30,647 nt of DNA from positions 1-30,647 of IMG/VR virus record IMGVR_UViG_3300032285_000995; one strand, written 5' to 3'. This document shows positions 1 through 6,822 of this stretch, piece after piece. The stretch is from a virus. The position numbers and the translations under genes were made by a program. The first letter of the stretch is position 1, and the number at the start of each line of letters is the position of its first letter. The notes under the pieces are model-generated. The model was not told where the DNA came from. It saw nothing but the letters and a program-made list of their open reading frames with translations, and ran no database searches.

Positions 1-386
1 AGACCAGCTTGGATTGCACCGAACGGAGTCCTAGAACCTGTCTTGTAGTCCACGATAACGAGGTCTTCCCCTACCTTGTATATCGCATCAACTACCATGC
101 GTACTGGTGTACCCCCGAAGAATACATCAGCAGCCCATTCAATTCCAGGACGTCCGTCGGGCATTGTTGCGATCTGCCAACCAGATTGTTTGTACCAGTT
201 ATGGTACGCCTCAACCTGCTTGAGCCCATCGCTCTGCCAAAAGGGCAGATCTTCCCCATCAGGACGTAAGGTGGTCTTACGTCCTGCAGTCTTCCACTCC
301 GAGGAGGGAATGCCTGTCTTCTGTTCTGTCTCCAGAACGGCGTCATTAAATACTTCCGCCCACTTAGTTGTCAAATCGATAGTCAT
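1..386 (-). CDS. RecB/Cas4-like PD-(D/E)XK nuclease, C-terminal catalytic part (runs off the left edge)
   Basis: Read from ATG 386, this frame stays open to the window edge and carries the PD-(D/E)XK core. An acidic residue sits in VVDAIYK, followed one strand later by VIVDYKTG (D-x-K plus the usual TG), and 'TPF' comes after it. The upstream part (WAEVFNDAVLE, WKTAGRKT, VEAYHNWY) fits the helical middle of phage RecB-like/Cas4-family exonucleases used in DNA recombination or repair. The family's N-terminal signature is missing here and is found instead in the separate ORF at 560-757. The frame is closed upstream by TAG at 408-410, so this piece cannot be a simple in-frame continuation. The start is weak: only GGA lies about 6 nt upstream. 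It overlaps the zinc-ribbon gene end by 23 nt, so it may be translated by coupling. Family assignment is confident; whether the enzyme works is not known. Confidence 0.75.
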   Translation of the reverse strand, partial: MTIDLTTKWAEVFNDAVLETEQKTGIPSSEWKTAGRKTTLRPDGEDLPFWQSDGLKQVEAYHNWYKQSGWQIATMPDGRPGIEWAADVFFGGTPVRMVVDAIYKVGEDLVIVDYKTGSRTPFGAIQAG

Positions 387-594
387 CGGGGTTCCAATCT
401 GGGTGATCTACTGGGGTTGGTGCTGTCATTGGTGAGCCACACTGGGCGCAGAAAGAATCTAAGAACCACATAACTAACTCGTAGTCTGAGAACACTGCTC
501 TGATAACTTGGACGTTACTTCCGCAATTGATACACTCATTGCTTGGTACGCCACGTTGATCAATCCCCTGTGGATTGCTGTCGGTAGAGCTCAT
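364..594 (-). CDS. Small zinc-ribbon protein embedded in the split nuclease gene
   Basis: This is a 76-aa protein with two CxxC knuckles, CINCGS near residue 22 and CAQCGSPM near residue 50, separated by about 27 residues. This is the layout of a four-Cys zinc ribbon, followed by an acidic tail (DHPDWNPDDYRFDN). Small proteins of this look, with FxDYE..WFLD between the knuckles, recur in actinobacterial and aquatic phages as far as I recall, but without an assigned role. The start ATG lies 35 nt inside the N-terminal nuclease fragment and the stop lies 23 nt inside the catalytic fragment, so all three reading frames are used in series. The Cys spacing makes it very likely to be a real gene. 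DNA or protein binding is inference from the fold. Confidence 0.7.
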   Translation of the reverse strand: MSSTDSNPQGIDQRGVPSNECINCGSNVQVIRAVFSDYELVMWFLDSFCAQCGSPMTAPTPVDHPDWNPDDYRFDN

Positions 595-757
595 GGTTTA
601 ACCACTCCAACATTGAATGGACGGCGGAACCAGCAGCCAGATAGACGGCTGGCTTTTCTGGAACCATAGCTACCTTACTCAGATAATACTTCTGAGGACA
701 GGACTGCCAGGTAGATAACTGGCTAAAAGATCGATGCGGAGGAAGTTCATTTATCAT
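560..757 (-). CDS. RecB/Cas4-like nuclease, N-terminal fragment
   Basis: This 65-aa ORF starts at ATG 757 (an in-frame TTG lies at 763). It holds the N-terminal signature of phage RecB/Cas4-type nucleases: SFSQLSTWQSCPQKYYL followed by AAGSAVHSMLEWLNHEL. The Cys of the SCP motif is the first iron-sulfur-type Cys in Cas4/AddB relatives. A TGA at 560-562 stops it well before the catalytic D-x-K motif, which lies in another frame at 1-386. In intact relatives the GSAVH helix leads almost directly into the region that here begins near residue 4 of the downstream piece. The gene therefore looks split rather than truncated at its end. Whether the two halves assemble, or the gene is dead, cannot be decided from the sequence. 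Confidence 0.65.
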   Translation of the reverse strand: MINELPPHRSFSQLSTWQSCPQKYYLSKVAMVPEKPAVYLAAGSAVHSMLEWLNHELYRQQSTGD

Positions 758-759
758 AA

Positions 760-781
760 CCAAAGGTTACCAAAGGTAACC
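760..781. promoter_or_regulatory. Palindrome with direct repeat just upstream of the nuclease fragment
   Basis: GGTTACC (765-771), AAA, GGTAACC (775-781) is a perfect 7-bp inverted repeat. It is interlaced with a direct repeat of CCAAAGG at 760-766 and 770-776. It ends a few bases before the ATG at 757, where an operator or a translation-blocking hairpin would lie. No good Shine-Dalgarno is visible between it and the start. A TATACT -10-like hexamer lies upstream at 825-830 on the minus strand, without a matching -35. The regulatory role is inference. Confidence 0.35.
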
Positions 782-854
782 AAGTAATGTGGGTAGCGAC
801 ACACCGTGCATTTTTACCAAGGATAGTATAGGGTTGAGGGGTGGTGGGCGGGAT

Positions 855-872
855 GGGCTGCTTAGGCAGCCC
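855..872. other. Perfect 7-bp hairpin in the gap between terminator and nuclease
   Basis: GGGCTGC (855-861), loop TTAG, GCAGCCC (866-872). It lies in the gene-free stretch 764-936, downstream of the leftward terminator, in a very G-rich context on the plus strand (836-852). No U-tract follows in either direction, so it is a structured element of unknown role rather than a clear terminator. Confidence 0.3.
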
Positions 873-888
873 TATGAAAAGACTAGGT

Positions 889-926
889 AAAATAAAAAAA
901 GAGGGGGATGATTTCTCATCCCCCTC
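889..926 (-). terminator. Rho-independent terminator of the leftward late operon
   Basis: The stem 901-911 pairs perfectly with 916-926 over 11 bp, around a 4-nt loop. The plus-strand A-tract at 889-900 reads as a U-tract after the stem on the minus strand. It sits about 10 bp past the stop of the last structural gene (937), so it closes the late transcript before the nuclease region. Confidence 0.85.
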
Positions 927-936
927 TCTTCTCGCC

Positions 937-1158
937 CTACCATTCAGGTGGAGCAACTGCGAGCGCATCTAGCGTGGCTTGATTGATGCACCCGACTGCT
1001 GGGATACCGATGCGATGCTGCAACCCTCGAAGCACTTCAGCTAGGGGAGCATCAAGCAGGTCATCGCCAGCAACATTAAGAGCCACACGTACTTGTGTGA
1101 CCAGTTCTGATCTTTGGTCTGGTGAAACTATCGTGATTAATTTATTGGTATCGACCAT
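937..1158 (-). CDS. Small protein with a peptidoglycan-binding-like helical motif
   Basis: This 73-aa protein is the last gene of the late operon. Its TAATG start overlaps the stop of the tail gene upstream. The C-terminal half (VLRGLQHRIGIPAVGCINQATLDALAV) has the LQ...G....G.I...T..AL pattern of the peptidoglycan_binding_1 three-helix fold, which in phages often accompanies lytic enzymes. It is only about one such repeat long, the match is by eye, and the family assignment is tentative. The position right after the lysis and tail genes fits a wall-binding or virion role. The strong terminator at 889-926 follows directly. Confidence 0.6.
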   Translation of the reverse strand: MVDTNKLITIVSPDQRSELVTQVRVALNVAGDDLLDAPLAEVLRGLQHRIGIPAVGCINQATLDALAVAPPEW

Positions 1159-3113
1159 TAAACAATTGCTTCTTCATGGTCAATCGTCTGTAGTTGCAAA
1201 GTAACTATTCCTCCGAAGCCCCTCGCAAAAGTTGGAGGTGCAGCTTGCTCGTATTGGATAGCTCTAATAACACAGATTCTTTCTTCTCCTGTAGAGAAGT
1301 CTTGAAAGAGAACCGCGCCACCATTCTGTTCAATAGTCTCAAGGTATTTGAGACGGTCATATGGTTTAGATGTTCTGGATACACCGTTTGAATCTCTTTC
1401 ATCTTCGTAGCAAAGCAATGGAATTGTTATTGTTCTTGAACGTAATGGTGCTGGTAACCCACGCAAAGTCCACTGCTCAATAACTGGTCCACTAGTTTTT
1501 GTGGTTCCACCAGCGTTGAGCTGGTAAGTAATTTCAAAGTGATCTGATGGTTGCAGTGTTGCAGTTAGATAAATTTCTGATGTCATGCCAATAGGAACTC
1601 GGTCAATAACCAAGTTGTTTCCTTCTTGGTCTGTCAAGGTAAAGCCAATAGACCCATCTGGGTTAGCTGTCTTATCTAAAATAGAACGAAGTGCCAGTGA
1701 CACTGGTTGTTTCTTCTCACTAGTTCCGAATCGAATCCATCCAGACTTTAAGTATCCCGATGTGGCAAGTTGTGTTGCATTCTCAACCCATAGCCCAGTA
1801 GCAGATGTAATAATTTTTCTACCTGTGCTTCCAACAAAAGCTACACCTGTTGGCAAGCTGTTATCGATTGACAAGTCAGATGCATAGGCATAGCCAGTTG
1901 CAGTTGATGTATACCCATAAGTAGAAAGAAGGGTTGTTCCTAAATCAATACGCCATAAACCAGTAGTGTTATCTCTTTGAAGGTCACGTGTTGCGTAGAT
2001 GTATGAATCGTTAAACGCTACATCCTTAACATTACCTTCGACATTTAAAGCACCATAGGTAAAAGAGATTCCATCTGATCCAATGTTACCGATGCGAACA
2101 CCTTCACTTGTTGCAAGAACTACATACTCATTTAGATAAGAACGTATTTGATTAAGCGTTTCTCCACGTGGAAGTTCAGCAATAATGTATGGGTCATCAA
2201 GACCAGCAAGTAATGAACCAGGTGTTAATGTATAAGCCTGAACTCTTGATACAGCACCAAGTGTATATGCTACAACAATAGCACCAGGAAATGAAGCAAT
2301 AGAATTAAATACTAAATCTGTAGTTGCGTAAGTCCATGCAATGTTTGAGTTGGCAACATTTTTTGGAACACCAGCTGGATTACGATCAAGTTCAAGAACT
2401 TTCATCATGTCAGTTGCTGCAGTTGTCTTAACGCATGCTATAATTCTATCTTTAATATATGCAATAGCTTGCACTGTCCAAGTAGTTGTACTTGAATTCC
2501 AGTATTTAGTAACAACAAGTGATTCAGTAACTTCATAAATGCCATTGCTTGCACCAACAAGTGCTTGACCACCATCGGTTGTAAGTACATGTGGTATTAC
2601 ACCACTACCAAGAGATACTGATGCTGTTGTATTTGTTGCACCATTATAAAAATAAACCAAATTGTTACTAATATAAAATGTACCATTGGTTGAAGTTTGT
2701 GGGCTTGAAGTACTGTATGAGTTAGAGAAATGATCAGTCTTTGGGAGGAGTTTGAACTCGCCTAGTGTCCAAGGGTCAACGTTGTTAGACTCATAATAAC
2801 GATATAGATCGCTTGAGTCTGCATCATAGTAACGCTCGCCTTCACCATGATGCCATGATGTAGCACCACGTAGCCACCAGTTAGATAAAGAGTTTTCACC
2901 AGCAGATGATGCCTGGTCAATACGTTCCTTCTGGTAAGTCGTTGTTAAGCGACTGATACGATTGTTATCTGAAGCAGCCGAGATCCAAGGTGTATTACCG
3001 ATTGCATAATCGGCAGCAAAATCCTGACGCTCATAACGAACAAGAGCTGTAGGAATACTTGCGCTAATAGCAATAGGCAGATCGCCTTTAAGATATTTGT
3101 TTGTCGTTGCCAC
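1158..3113 (-). CDS. Large beta-structured minor tail / nozzle-like protein
   Basis: This 651-aa protein starts at GTG 3113 with AGGGGTG about 6 nt upstream. The N-terminal 110 residues are rich in Trp and Tyr (NNWWLRGATSWHHGEG-like and YRYYESNNVDPWTLGEF stretches). They are followed by repeated short beta-strand blocks with hydrophobic-Gly-Asp turns (VLTTDGGQALVGASNGIYEV, YVVLATSEGVRIGNIG, IYATRDL, GLWRIDLG), as expected of a beta-propeller. The C-terminal part has the immunoglobulin-like look of tail distal regions and ends in a short domain (TGEERICVIRAIQYEQ). Phage minor tail proteins and podoviral nozzle proteins both contain such propellers. With no long-tail genes nearby, a tail-tip or nozzle role is my preferred reading. 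A tail role is fairly sure; the exact part is not. Confidence 0.6.
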   Translation of the reverse strand: MATTNKYLKGDLPIAISASIPTALVRYERQDFAADYAIGNTPWISAASDNNRISRLTTTYQKERIDQASSAGENSLSNWWLRGATSWHHGEGERYYDADSSDLYRYYESNNVDPWTLGEFKLLPKTDHFSNSYSTSSPQTSTNGTFYISNNLVYFYNGATNTTASVSLGSGVIPHVLTTDGGQALVGASNGIYEVTESLVVTKYWNSSTTTWTVQAIAYIKDRIIACVKTTAATDMMKVLELDRNPAGVPKNVANSNIAWTYATTDLVFNSIASFPGAIVVAYTLGAVSRVQAYTLTPGSLLAGLDDPYIIAELPRGETLNQIRSYLNEYVVLATSEGVRIGNIGSDGISFTYGALNVEGNVKDVAFNDSYIYATRDLQRDNTTGLWRIDLGTTLLSTYGYTSTATGYAYASDLSIDNSLPTGVAFVGSTGRKIITSATGLWVENATQLATSGYLKSGWIRFGTSEKKQPVSLALRSILDKTANPDGSIGFTLTDQEGNNLVIDRVPIGMTSEIYLTATLQPSDHFEITYQLNAGGTTKTSGPVIEQWTLRGLPAPLRSRTITIPLLCYEDERDSNGVSRTSKPYDRLKYLETIEQNGGAVLFQDFSTGEERICVIRAIQYEQAAPPTFARGFGGIVTLQLQTIDHEEAIV

Positions 3114-3126
3114 GCAACACCCCTAA

Positions 3127-3624
3127 CTAATCTTTGAACTTAGGTGAACCAAACCCAACGATAAATGTTGGGAGCTTCTTTTTATTGTCTTTCTTGTAAC
3201 TACGTGTGCGTTCGCACACTTCGCCACCATTTGCTTGACTGCCCTTGGCTTTCTTTTCTGGGCTGGTGTTTCCTTCAATGGTTGTTACTGTTCCATCACC
3301 ATTATCTTTAATGACAATGCCAACGTGTTCCACTGGTGCTCCACCTTCGACAAAGTCAAAAAAGACTATGTCGCCTGGCTTTGGCTTAGATGTTGCAGCA
3401 TTGCTCCATTGACCAATGCCCTTGAATCCTTCGACACCGCCAGGCGTCCAAACACAGTTAGGAATTTTTAAACCAACCTGAGCAGCGCACCACATAACAA
3501 ATGATCCGCACCATGGCTGACCATTGTGCTTAGTAAAAGCACCATACTTGGTAAGGTTGTTACCTTCTTCGATTGTACCTAGTTCAGTCTTTGCGACTTC
3601 TAGAAACTTTTCTCTTTGGCTCAT
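3127..3624 (-). CDS. Endolysin with CHAP (NlpC/P60-like) cysteine peptidase/amidase domain
   Basis: In this 165-aa protein a CHAP domain fills nearly the whole length. The catalytic Cys is C39 in QPWCGSFVMW, the His is H100 in EHVGIV, and the polar partner is E117 or N119 in TIEGNT. PKPGDIVFF is the usual strand before the His. Such enzymes cut peptidoglycan peptide or amide bonds at lysis. No separate cell-wall-binding domain is present, though the basic C-terminus (KKDNKKKLP) could help binding. The start ATG 3624 has GGGGAATC just upstream and overlaps the preceding membrane-protein gene by 41 nt. Two holin-like genes immediately upstream complete a lysis cassette. The protein could instead be a virion-associated lysin, but the cassette argues for the endolysin. 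Confidence 0.85.
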   Translation of the reverse strand: MSQREKFLEVAKTELGTIEEGNNLTKYGAFTKHNGQPWCGSFVMWCAAQVGLKIPNCVWTPGGVEGFKGIGQWSNAATSKPKPGDIVFFDFVEGGAPVEHVGIVIKDNGDGTVTTIEGNTSPEKKAKGSQANGGEVCERTRSYKKDNKKKLPTFIVGFGSPKFKD

Positions 3625-3817
3625 GATTCCCCGCTACGATTGTGAATAGTTCATCCACTCGTCGTTCTAAACGATCGAGTGAATCTCTCATGCTTGATCC
3701 CGAATTCGGTTTAAGTTCAGTGAGGTAGTGCTTTACTAACCAACGAACAGAGCCAGCAAAGCTGGCGACTATTGTGGTGGTCGCAACAGCGATCCCAGCC
3801 CATTCGTTGGTGCTCAT
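3584..3817 (-). CDS. One-helix membrane protein with coiled coil, holin-like
   Basis: This 77-aa protein has one hydrophobic segment at residues 5-27 (WAGIAVATTTIVASFAG), then a charged heptad-like region (SMRDSLDRLERRVDELFTIV) and a basic tail (KRKVSRSRKD). This build is common among phage holin or antiholin partners in actinophages. It overlaps the 60-aa membrane gene upstream at TAATG and the endolysin downstream by 41 nt, so the three are probably translated together. The assignment rests on topology and context, not on recognised homology. Confidence 0.6.
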   Translation of the reverse strand: MSTNEWAGIAVATTTIVASFAGSVRWLVKHYLTELKPNSGSSMRDSLDRLERRVDELFTIVAGNHEPKRKVSRSRKD

Positions 3818-3999
3818 TACTTTTTAATTCCGAAGTCGTGCGCTGATGAATCAAGATACTTAAGAGCAGGACCAGCAAAGCCAGCTACCGCTGCCATTGC
3901 AAGTGTCTTAAGATCTGTCACGCCAGATAGGTATAGTGCTAGTGCAGCAGCTGCTGCAGCACGGAACCAAGATAAAGCTACTGCCTTGAATGCGTTCAT
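3817..3999 (-). CDS. Holin-like small membrane protein
   Basis: This 60-aa protein has two Ala-rich hydrophobic segments, about residues 8-27 (WFRAAAAAALALYLSG) and 31-47 (LKTLAMAAVAGFAGPAL), joined by a short loop, and a Lys C-terminus. This is the size and topology of a small two-helix holin (r1t-like). The start ATG 3999 has a strong AAGGAGA Shine-Dalgarno 6 nt upstream. It is the first gene of the lysis cassette holin - coiled-coil membrane protein - CHAP endolysin. Confidence 0.65.
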   Translation of the reverse strand: MNAFKAVALSWFRAAAAAALALYLSGVTDLKTLAMAAVAGFAGPALKYLDSSAHDFGIKK

Positions 4000-4009
4000 T
4001 TAATTCTCC

Positions 4010-4183
4010 TTAGTTTGCTGGTGCTGTAAATACGCCATCAGAGTAAGACCAACCCTCTGATACATCTGCATTGTCGGTAACATCTAGACGAGCATCTGAA
4101 TTTAAGAAAGAATCTGAAAGAGATTCATCTGTATTCAAAACAAGTCCAACGATTCCGTCTTTAATGAATGCAATTTTTTTCAT
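4010..4183 (-). CDS. Small tail-associated protein (57 aa)
   Basis: This short gene starts at ATG 4183 behind a strong AAGGAGGAA Shine-Dalgarno and ends at TAA 4010-4012. The product begins MKKIAFIKDGIVGLVLNTDE and ends WSYSDGVFTAPAN. The pattern of an opening 'MKKIAFI.dG.V..V.' and a closing 'GW.y.dG.FtaP' is common in small phage proteins encoded beside tail fibres, some of them linked with fibre assembly. It lies between the glycine-rich tail genes and the lysis cassette, which fits. The function is inferred from this pattern only. Confidence 0.65.
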   Translation of the reverse strand: MKKIAFIKDGIVGLVLNTDESLSDSFLNSDARLDVTDNADVSEGWSYSDGVFTAPAN

Positions 4184-4192
4184 ATTTCCTCC

Positions 4193-4542
4193 TTAGATCA
4201 CTGTCTCTGTAATTCCGCCGTAGTTTTGACCGACGTTTGTTGATGGGAATGAGCGATTAGTACCCCAGATAATTCGGACTCCGCCGTTTCCGCCTGCTCC
4301 AGATTGGTTTGGTGCAGTTGAACCATCGTTAGTTCCACCACCACCACCACCGCGAAGACCACCGTTACCAGCTGGCTGATACTGTGAACTGCTTGAATTG
4401 TCACCTGTGTTACCGCCATAATAAATGGCAAGCCACCAAGAGCCACATCAAAGGCATTACCGTTTAAATCATAGTATGTGGAAAGGCGACCAGATAAATC
4501 AATTATCGTGCGCTCGGTAATATCGGGACTGCGTGATACCAC
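4193..4542 (-). pseudogene. Glycine-rich tail (fibre tip) gene with an apparent -1 frameshift
   Basis: From ATG 4542 one frame reads MVSRSPDITERTIIDLSGR and continues to about NAFDV (near 4440). The same frame then runs on as an implausible Val/Gln-rich tail to TGA 4198. A second frame, closed by TGA just upstream of the junction, reads GSWWLAIYYGGNTGDNSSS, then GGLRGGGGGGTNDG, GGNGGVRIIWG and RSFPSTNVGQ, ending at TAA 4193-4195. The second frame carries the typical glycine-rich C-terminus of phage tail-fibre tips, so the real product needs a -1 shift near GATGTGGCTCT. One extra G there would join FDV to GSWWLA. This could be a one-base homopolymer error, a recent mutation or programmed slippage. 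The upstream spacer holds AAGGAGTCAT before the start, so initiation looks intact. Confidence 0.6.
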
Positions 4543-4570
4543 TATGACTCCTTATGATAGAAATAATAAA

Positions 4571-4619
4571 TGAGCAGTTTAAACACATGCTCAGGTGTTA
4601 GTAAATAATTAGTAAATAA
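4571..4619. other. Short hairpin and tandem 11-bp repeat between two tail genes
   Basis: TGAGCA (4571-4576) pairs with TGCTCA (4588-4593) around an 11-nt AT-rich loop. On the minus strand an AT-rich run follows, so it could be a weak terminator. Next to it TTAGTAAATAA occurs twice in tandem (4598-4608 and 4609-4619), right after the stop of the 124-aa gene at 4625. These mark the only AT-rich spacer in the tail cluster. The role is unknown. Confidence 0.3.
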
Positions 4620-4624
4620 TTATT

Positions 4625-4999
4625 TTATGCGCCTTGAATATTTGCTAAATCCCAGCGTTCAAAATTTTCGTTCCAAATGTAACCTTGTCCATCTGTAGGA
4701 TAAGCAACAGGTGGTTCCCAAGACAATGTTTCCTTGTTTAATGTCCATGATTTCCATTGCTTAATTGGAATAAAAACATCTTCTACAGGGTCATAAGTTC
4801 CACCAACTTGTGCATAGTTACCTCTTAGTGGAGTCCCACCAAAAAGGTGTTTATTTCCTAAAGTATTAAAGGAAGTTTTAATCCATTTGTTATCGCTTAA
4901 AGACTTCATAAATGCTTCGCCTTCATCTGGAGAATCATTATCTCCTACAAGAACTTGAAGCACTATATTATTTGAATCTACTTCTGCCCAATGTGACAT
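4625..4999 (-). CDS. Tail-fibre-associated virion protein, cyanophage-like
   Basis: This 124-aa protein begins MSHWAEVDSNNIVLQVLVGD and holds WIKTSFNT, FGGTPLRGNYA, VGGTYDPVEDVFIPIKQW and WEPPVAYPTDGQGYIWNE. This string of motifs is, from memory, that of a protein very common in cyanophages and pelagiphages, usually annotated as a structural or tail-fibre-associated protein. The start ATG 4999 has AAAGGATA about 9 nt upstream. It lies between the large glycine-rich adhesin and the broken glycine-rich gene, consistent with a fibre-tip role. The family match is confident; the biochemical role is not known to me. Confidence 0.75.
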   Translation of the reverse strand: MSHWAEVDSNNIVLQVLVGDNDSPDEGEAFMKSLSDNKWIKTSFNTLGNKHLFGGTPLRGNYAQVGGTYDPVEDVFIPIKQWKSWTLNKETLSWEPPVAYPTDGQGYIWNENFERWDLANIQGA

Positions 5000-5016
5000 A
5001 TAATTTATCCTTTATA

Positions 5017-6822
5017 TTATGTGTAGTAATAAATAACAACAACGCCAGAACCACCTGCACCACTAGCATAAGCGCTGTCACCTGATGAACCACCTGCACC
5101 ACCAGTATTTCCAGTTCCAGGATTACCGTTAGTTCCTGCACCAGCACCACGGCTACTTTGAGTTCCATTACTATTATAAACAGTTCCAGCAGAACCGCCA
5201 CCGTATGCACTACCACTAAGCGTTGAAGTAAACGCCACACCACCAGCACCACCAGAACCAGAGTAATTTCCACCTACACCACCAGCACCACCACCGCCAC
5301 CGCCAATACCACCAGCACTGTGAGTTTGCCCATTTCCAGAACCGCCACCATTACCATTACCAGAAGAACCACCGTTTAAAGTGCTGTCTGCTGAGCCACC
5401 AGGTTGACCACCATTTTGGGTGTTACCAAAAGCAGATGAAGCAGAACCCGCTCCGCCAAAAGTATAAAAACTAGAAGTATTTGAACCGCCACCGCCAACG
5501 GTTATTGTGTAAGCCGTACTAGGGGCTAATGTTATTGATGTGTAATCAGCAGCACCACCTCCACCAGAACCACCTGCACCAGCGCCCGATGAACCACCAG
5601 CACCACCACCAACAATCACAGCCTTTGCACTTGAAACAACACTAGATGGTGTTGTAAAAGTTCCTGATGAAGTAAATGTTGATGTATTTTGAGTTGCTGC
5701 TGCAATCGAAATTGTTTGTGAAACAGAAGTTCCACCATAGGTATCTGAAACAGTTACTGTTGCGGTGTAAGTTCCAGAATATCCACTAGGCGTTCCGCTA
5801 ATAACTCCAGAAGAAGCGTTAATTGTTAACCCACTTGGCAAACCAGATGCAGCATAAGAAAGTGAACCATTGCCTGTTGCTGTAACAGTAAAACTGTAAG
5901 CAATTCCATTAATATATTTACTAGCAGTTGAACTTGAAGTAATTATAGGTCTAGAAACAAAGAAAGTAGTTATATTGGTTGTATTATTACCAGAATCAGT
6001 AACGGCAAATGTTACGCTTCCGCTTCCTGCAGCAGATGGCGTTCCACTTACAACTGTTGTTGTTGAGTTTAAAGTAAGACCTGTAGGTAAAGTACCTGAA
6101 ATAACTGATGCAGAAAAAGTATTTCCAGCATCAGAATCTGTTGCCACGGTAAATGAAGTAGCAGTTCCAACTGTATAATTTGAATTAGAACTTAATGCAG
6201 AAACTGGTGCCGAACCAGCGTTAATTGGACTGTAAACATTTGCATTTGAACCAGTAGGGTTTGTAATACCTGGGTTAGTTAAAGTTAATGTATATGGTGC
6301 ATATCCTGAGGGAAATGTACCTGGTCTACCAACAGTAATACTTGTTGCACTTGTATATGTAATACTTGCTGTATATGTTGTGCTTGTACCAGCAGATGTA
6401 AATACACCTGTAATTCCTGATGCAAAATTGCCACCTGTAACAACAGTAGTGCTTGATGCATTAGGTAAACTTGTTGTTGATAATGATGTAATATACGGAC
6501 CAGCGGTGGTTTCTGCAGTTTCTGCAGATGAAGTGTAAGTTTGCTTGTATGAAAATGAAAGCAAATCTCCAGTTTGTCCACCAAGAATAACCATTTTATT
6601 AAAACCTTTAGATGCGGTTAATGACTTGGTAGCGGTATATCCAGCAGAACTTGCATCTGCATTGTAAATATAAATATCTAATGAAGTATCACCAGCAGCA
6701 GATGTAATACTATAACCACCAGCAGAGTATTCTTTAGTAAATGTTATTACAGTATATGCACCAGTAAGAGCAACATTAAAATCATTTGCTCCTCCAGCAA
6801 CGGCTAATTTAGATACAGACAT
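5017..6822 (-). CDS. Modular tail adhesin: TIG-like, two Ig-like (He_PIG) domains and a glycine-rich tip
   Basis: This is a 601-aa protein. Residues 1-105 form an N-terminal attachment domain. Residues 108-198 resemble an IPT/TIG fold (ITSLSTTSLP, VVTGGNF, NPGITNPTGSN). Residues about 205-290 and 292-374 are two putative Ig (He_PIG-type) repeats with the hallmark LPTGLTLNSTT..VSGTPS and LPSGLTINASSGVISGTPS. Residues 382-601 are a Gly/Ser-rich domain starting FTSSGTFTTPSS and ending SGVVVIYYYT, as in phage fibre tips. Such proteins bind cell-surface sugars or receptors. The start overlaps the upstream stop at TAATG. Domain calls are by pattern; host recognition is inference from domain type and position. 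Confidence 0.75.
   Translation of the reverse strand: MSVSKLAVAGGANDFNVALTGAYTVITFTKEYSAGGYSITSAAGDTSLDIYIYNADASSAGYTATKSLTASKGFNKMVILGGQTGDLLSFSYKQTYTSSAETAETTAGPYITSLSTTSLPNASSTTVVTGGNFASGITGVFTSAGTSTTYTASITYTSATSITVGRPGTFPSGYAPYTLTLTNPGITNPTGSNANVYSPINAGSAPVSALSSNSNYTVGTATSFTVATDSDAGNTFSASVISGTLPTGLTLNSTTTVVSGTPSAAGSGSVTFAVTDSGNNTTNITTFFVSRPIITSSSTASKYINGIAYSFTVTATGNGSLSYAASGLPSGLTINASSGVISGTPSGYSGTYTATVTVSDTYGGTSVSQTISIAAATQNTSTFTSSGTFTTPSSVVSSAKAVIVGGGAGGSSGAGAGGSGGGGAADYTSITLAPSTAYTITVGGGGSNTSSFYTFGGAGSASSAFGNTQNGGQPGGSADSTLNGGSSGNGNGGGSGNGQTHSAGGIGGGGGGAGGVGGNYSGSGGAGGVAFTSTLSGSAYGGGSAGTVYNSNGTQSSRGAGAGTNGNPGTGNTGGAGGSSGDSAYASGAGGSGVVVIYYYT

Noticed and set aside
747-968. Minus-strand ORF across the terminator
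   Set aside because: It reads through the strong hairpin and has no motif or ribosome-binding site.
4198-4430. Val/Gln-rich continuation of the 4542 frame
   Set aside because: It is the out-of-frame reading of a glycine-rich region; the other frame has clear fibre-tip motifs.
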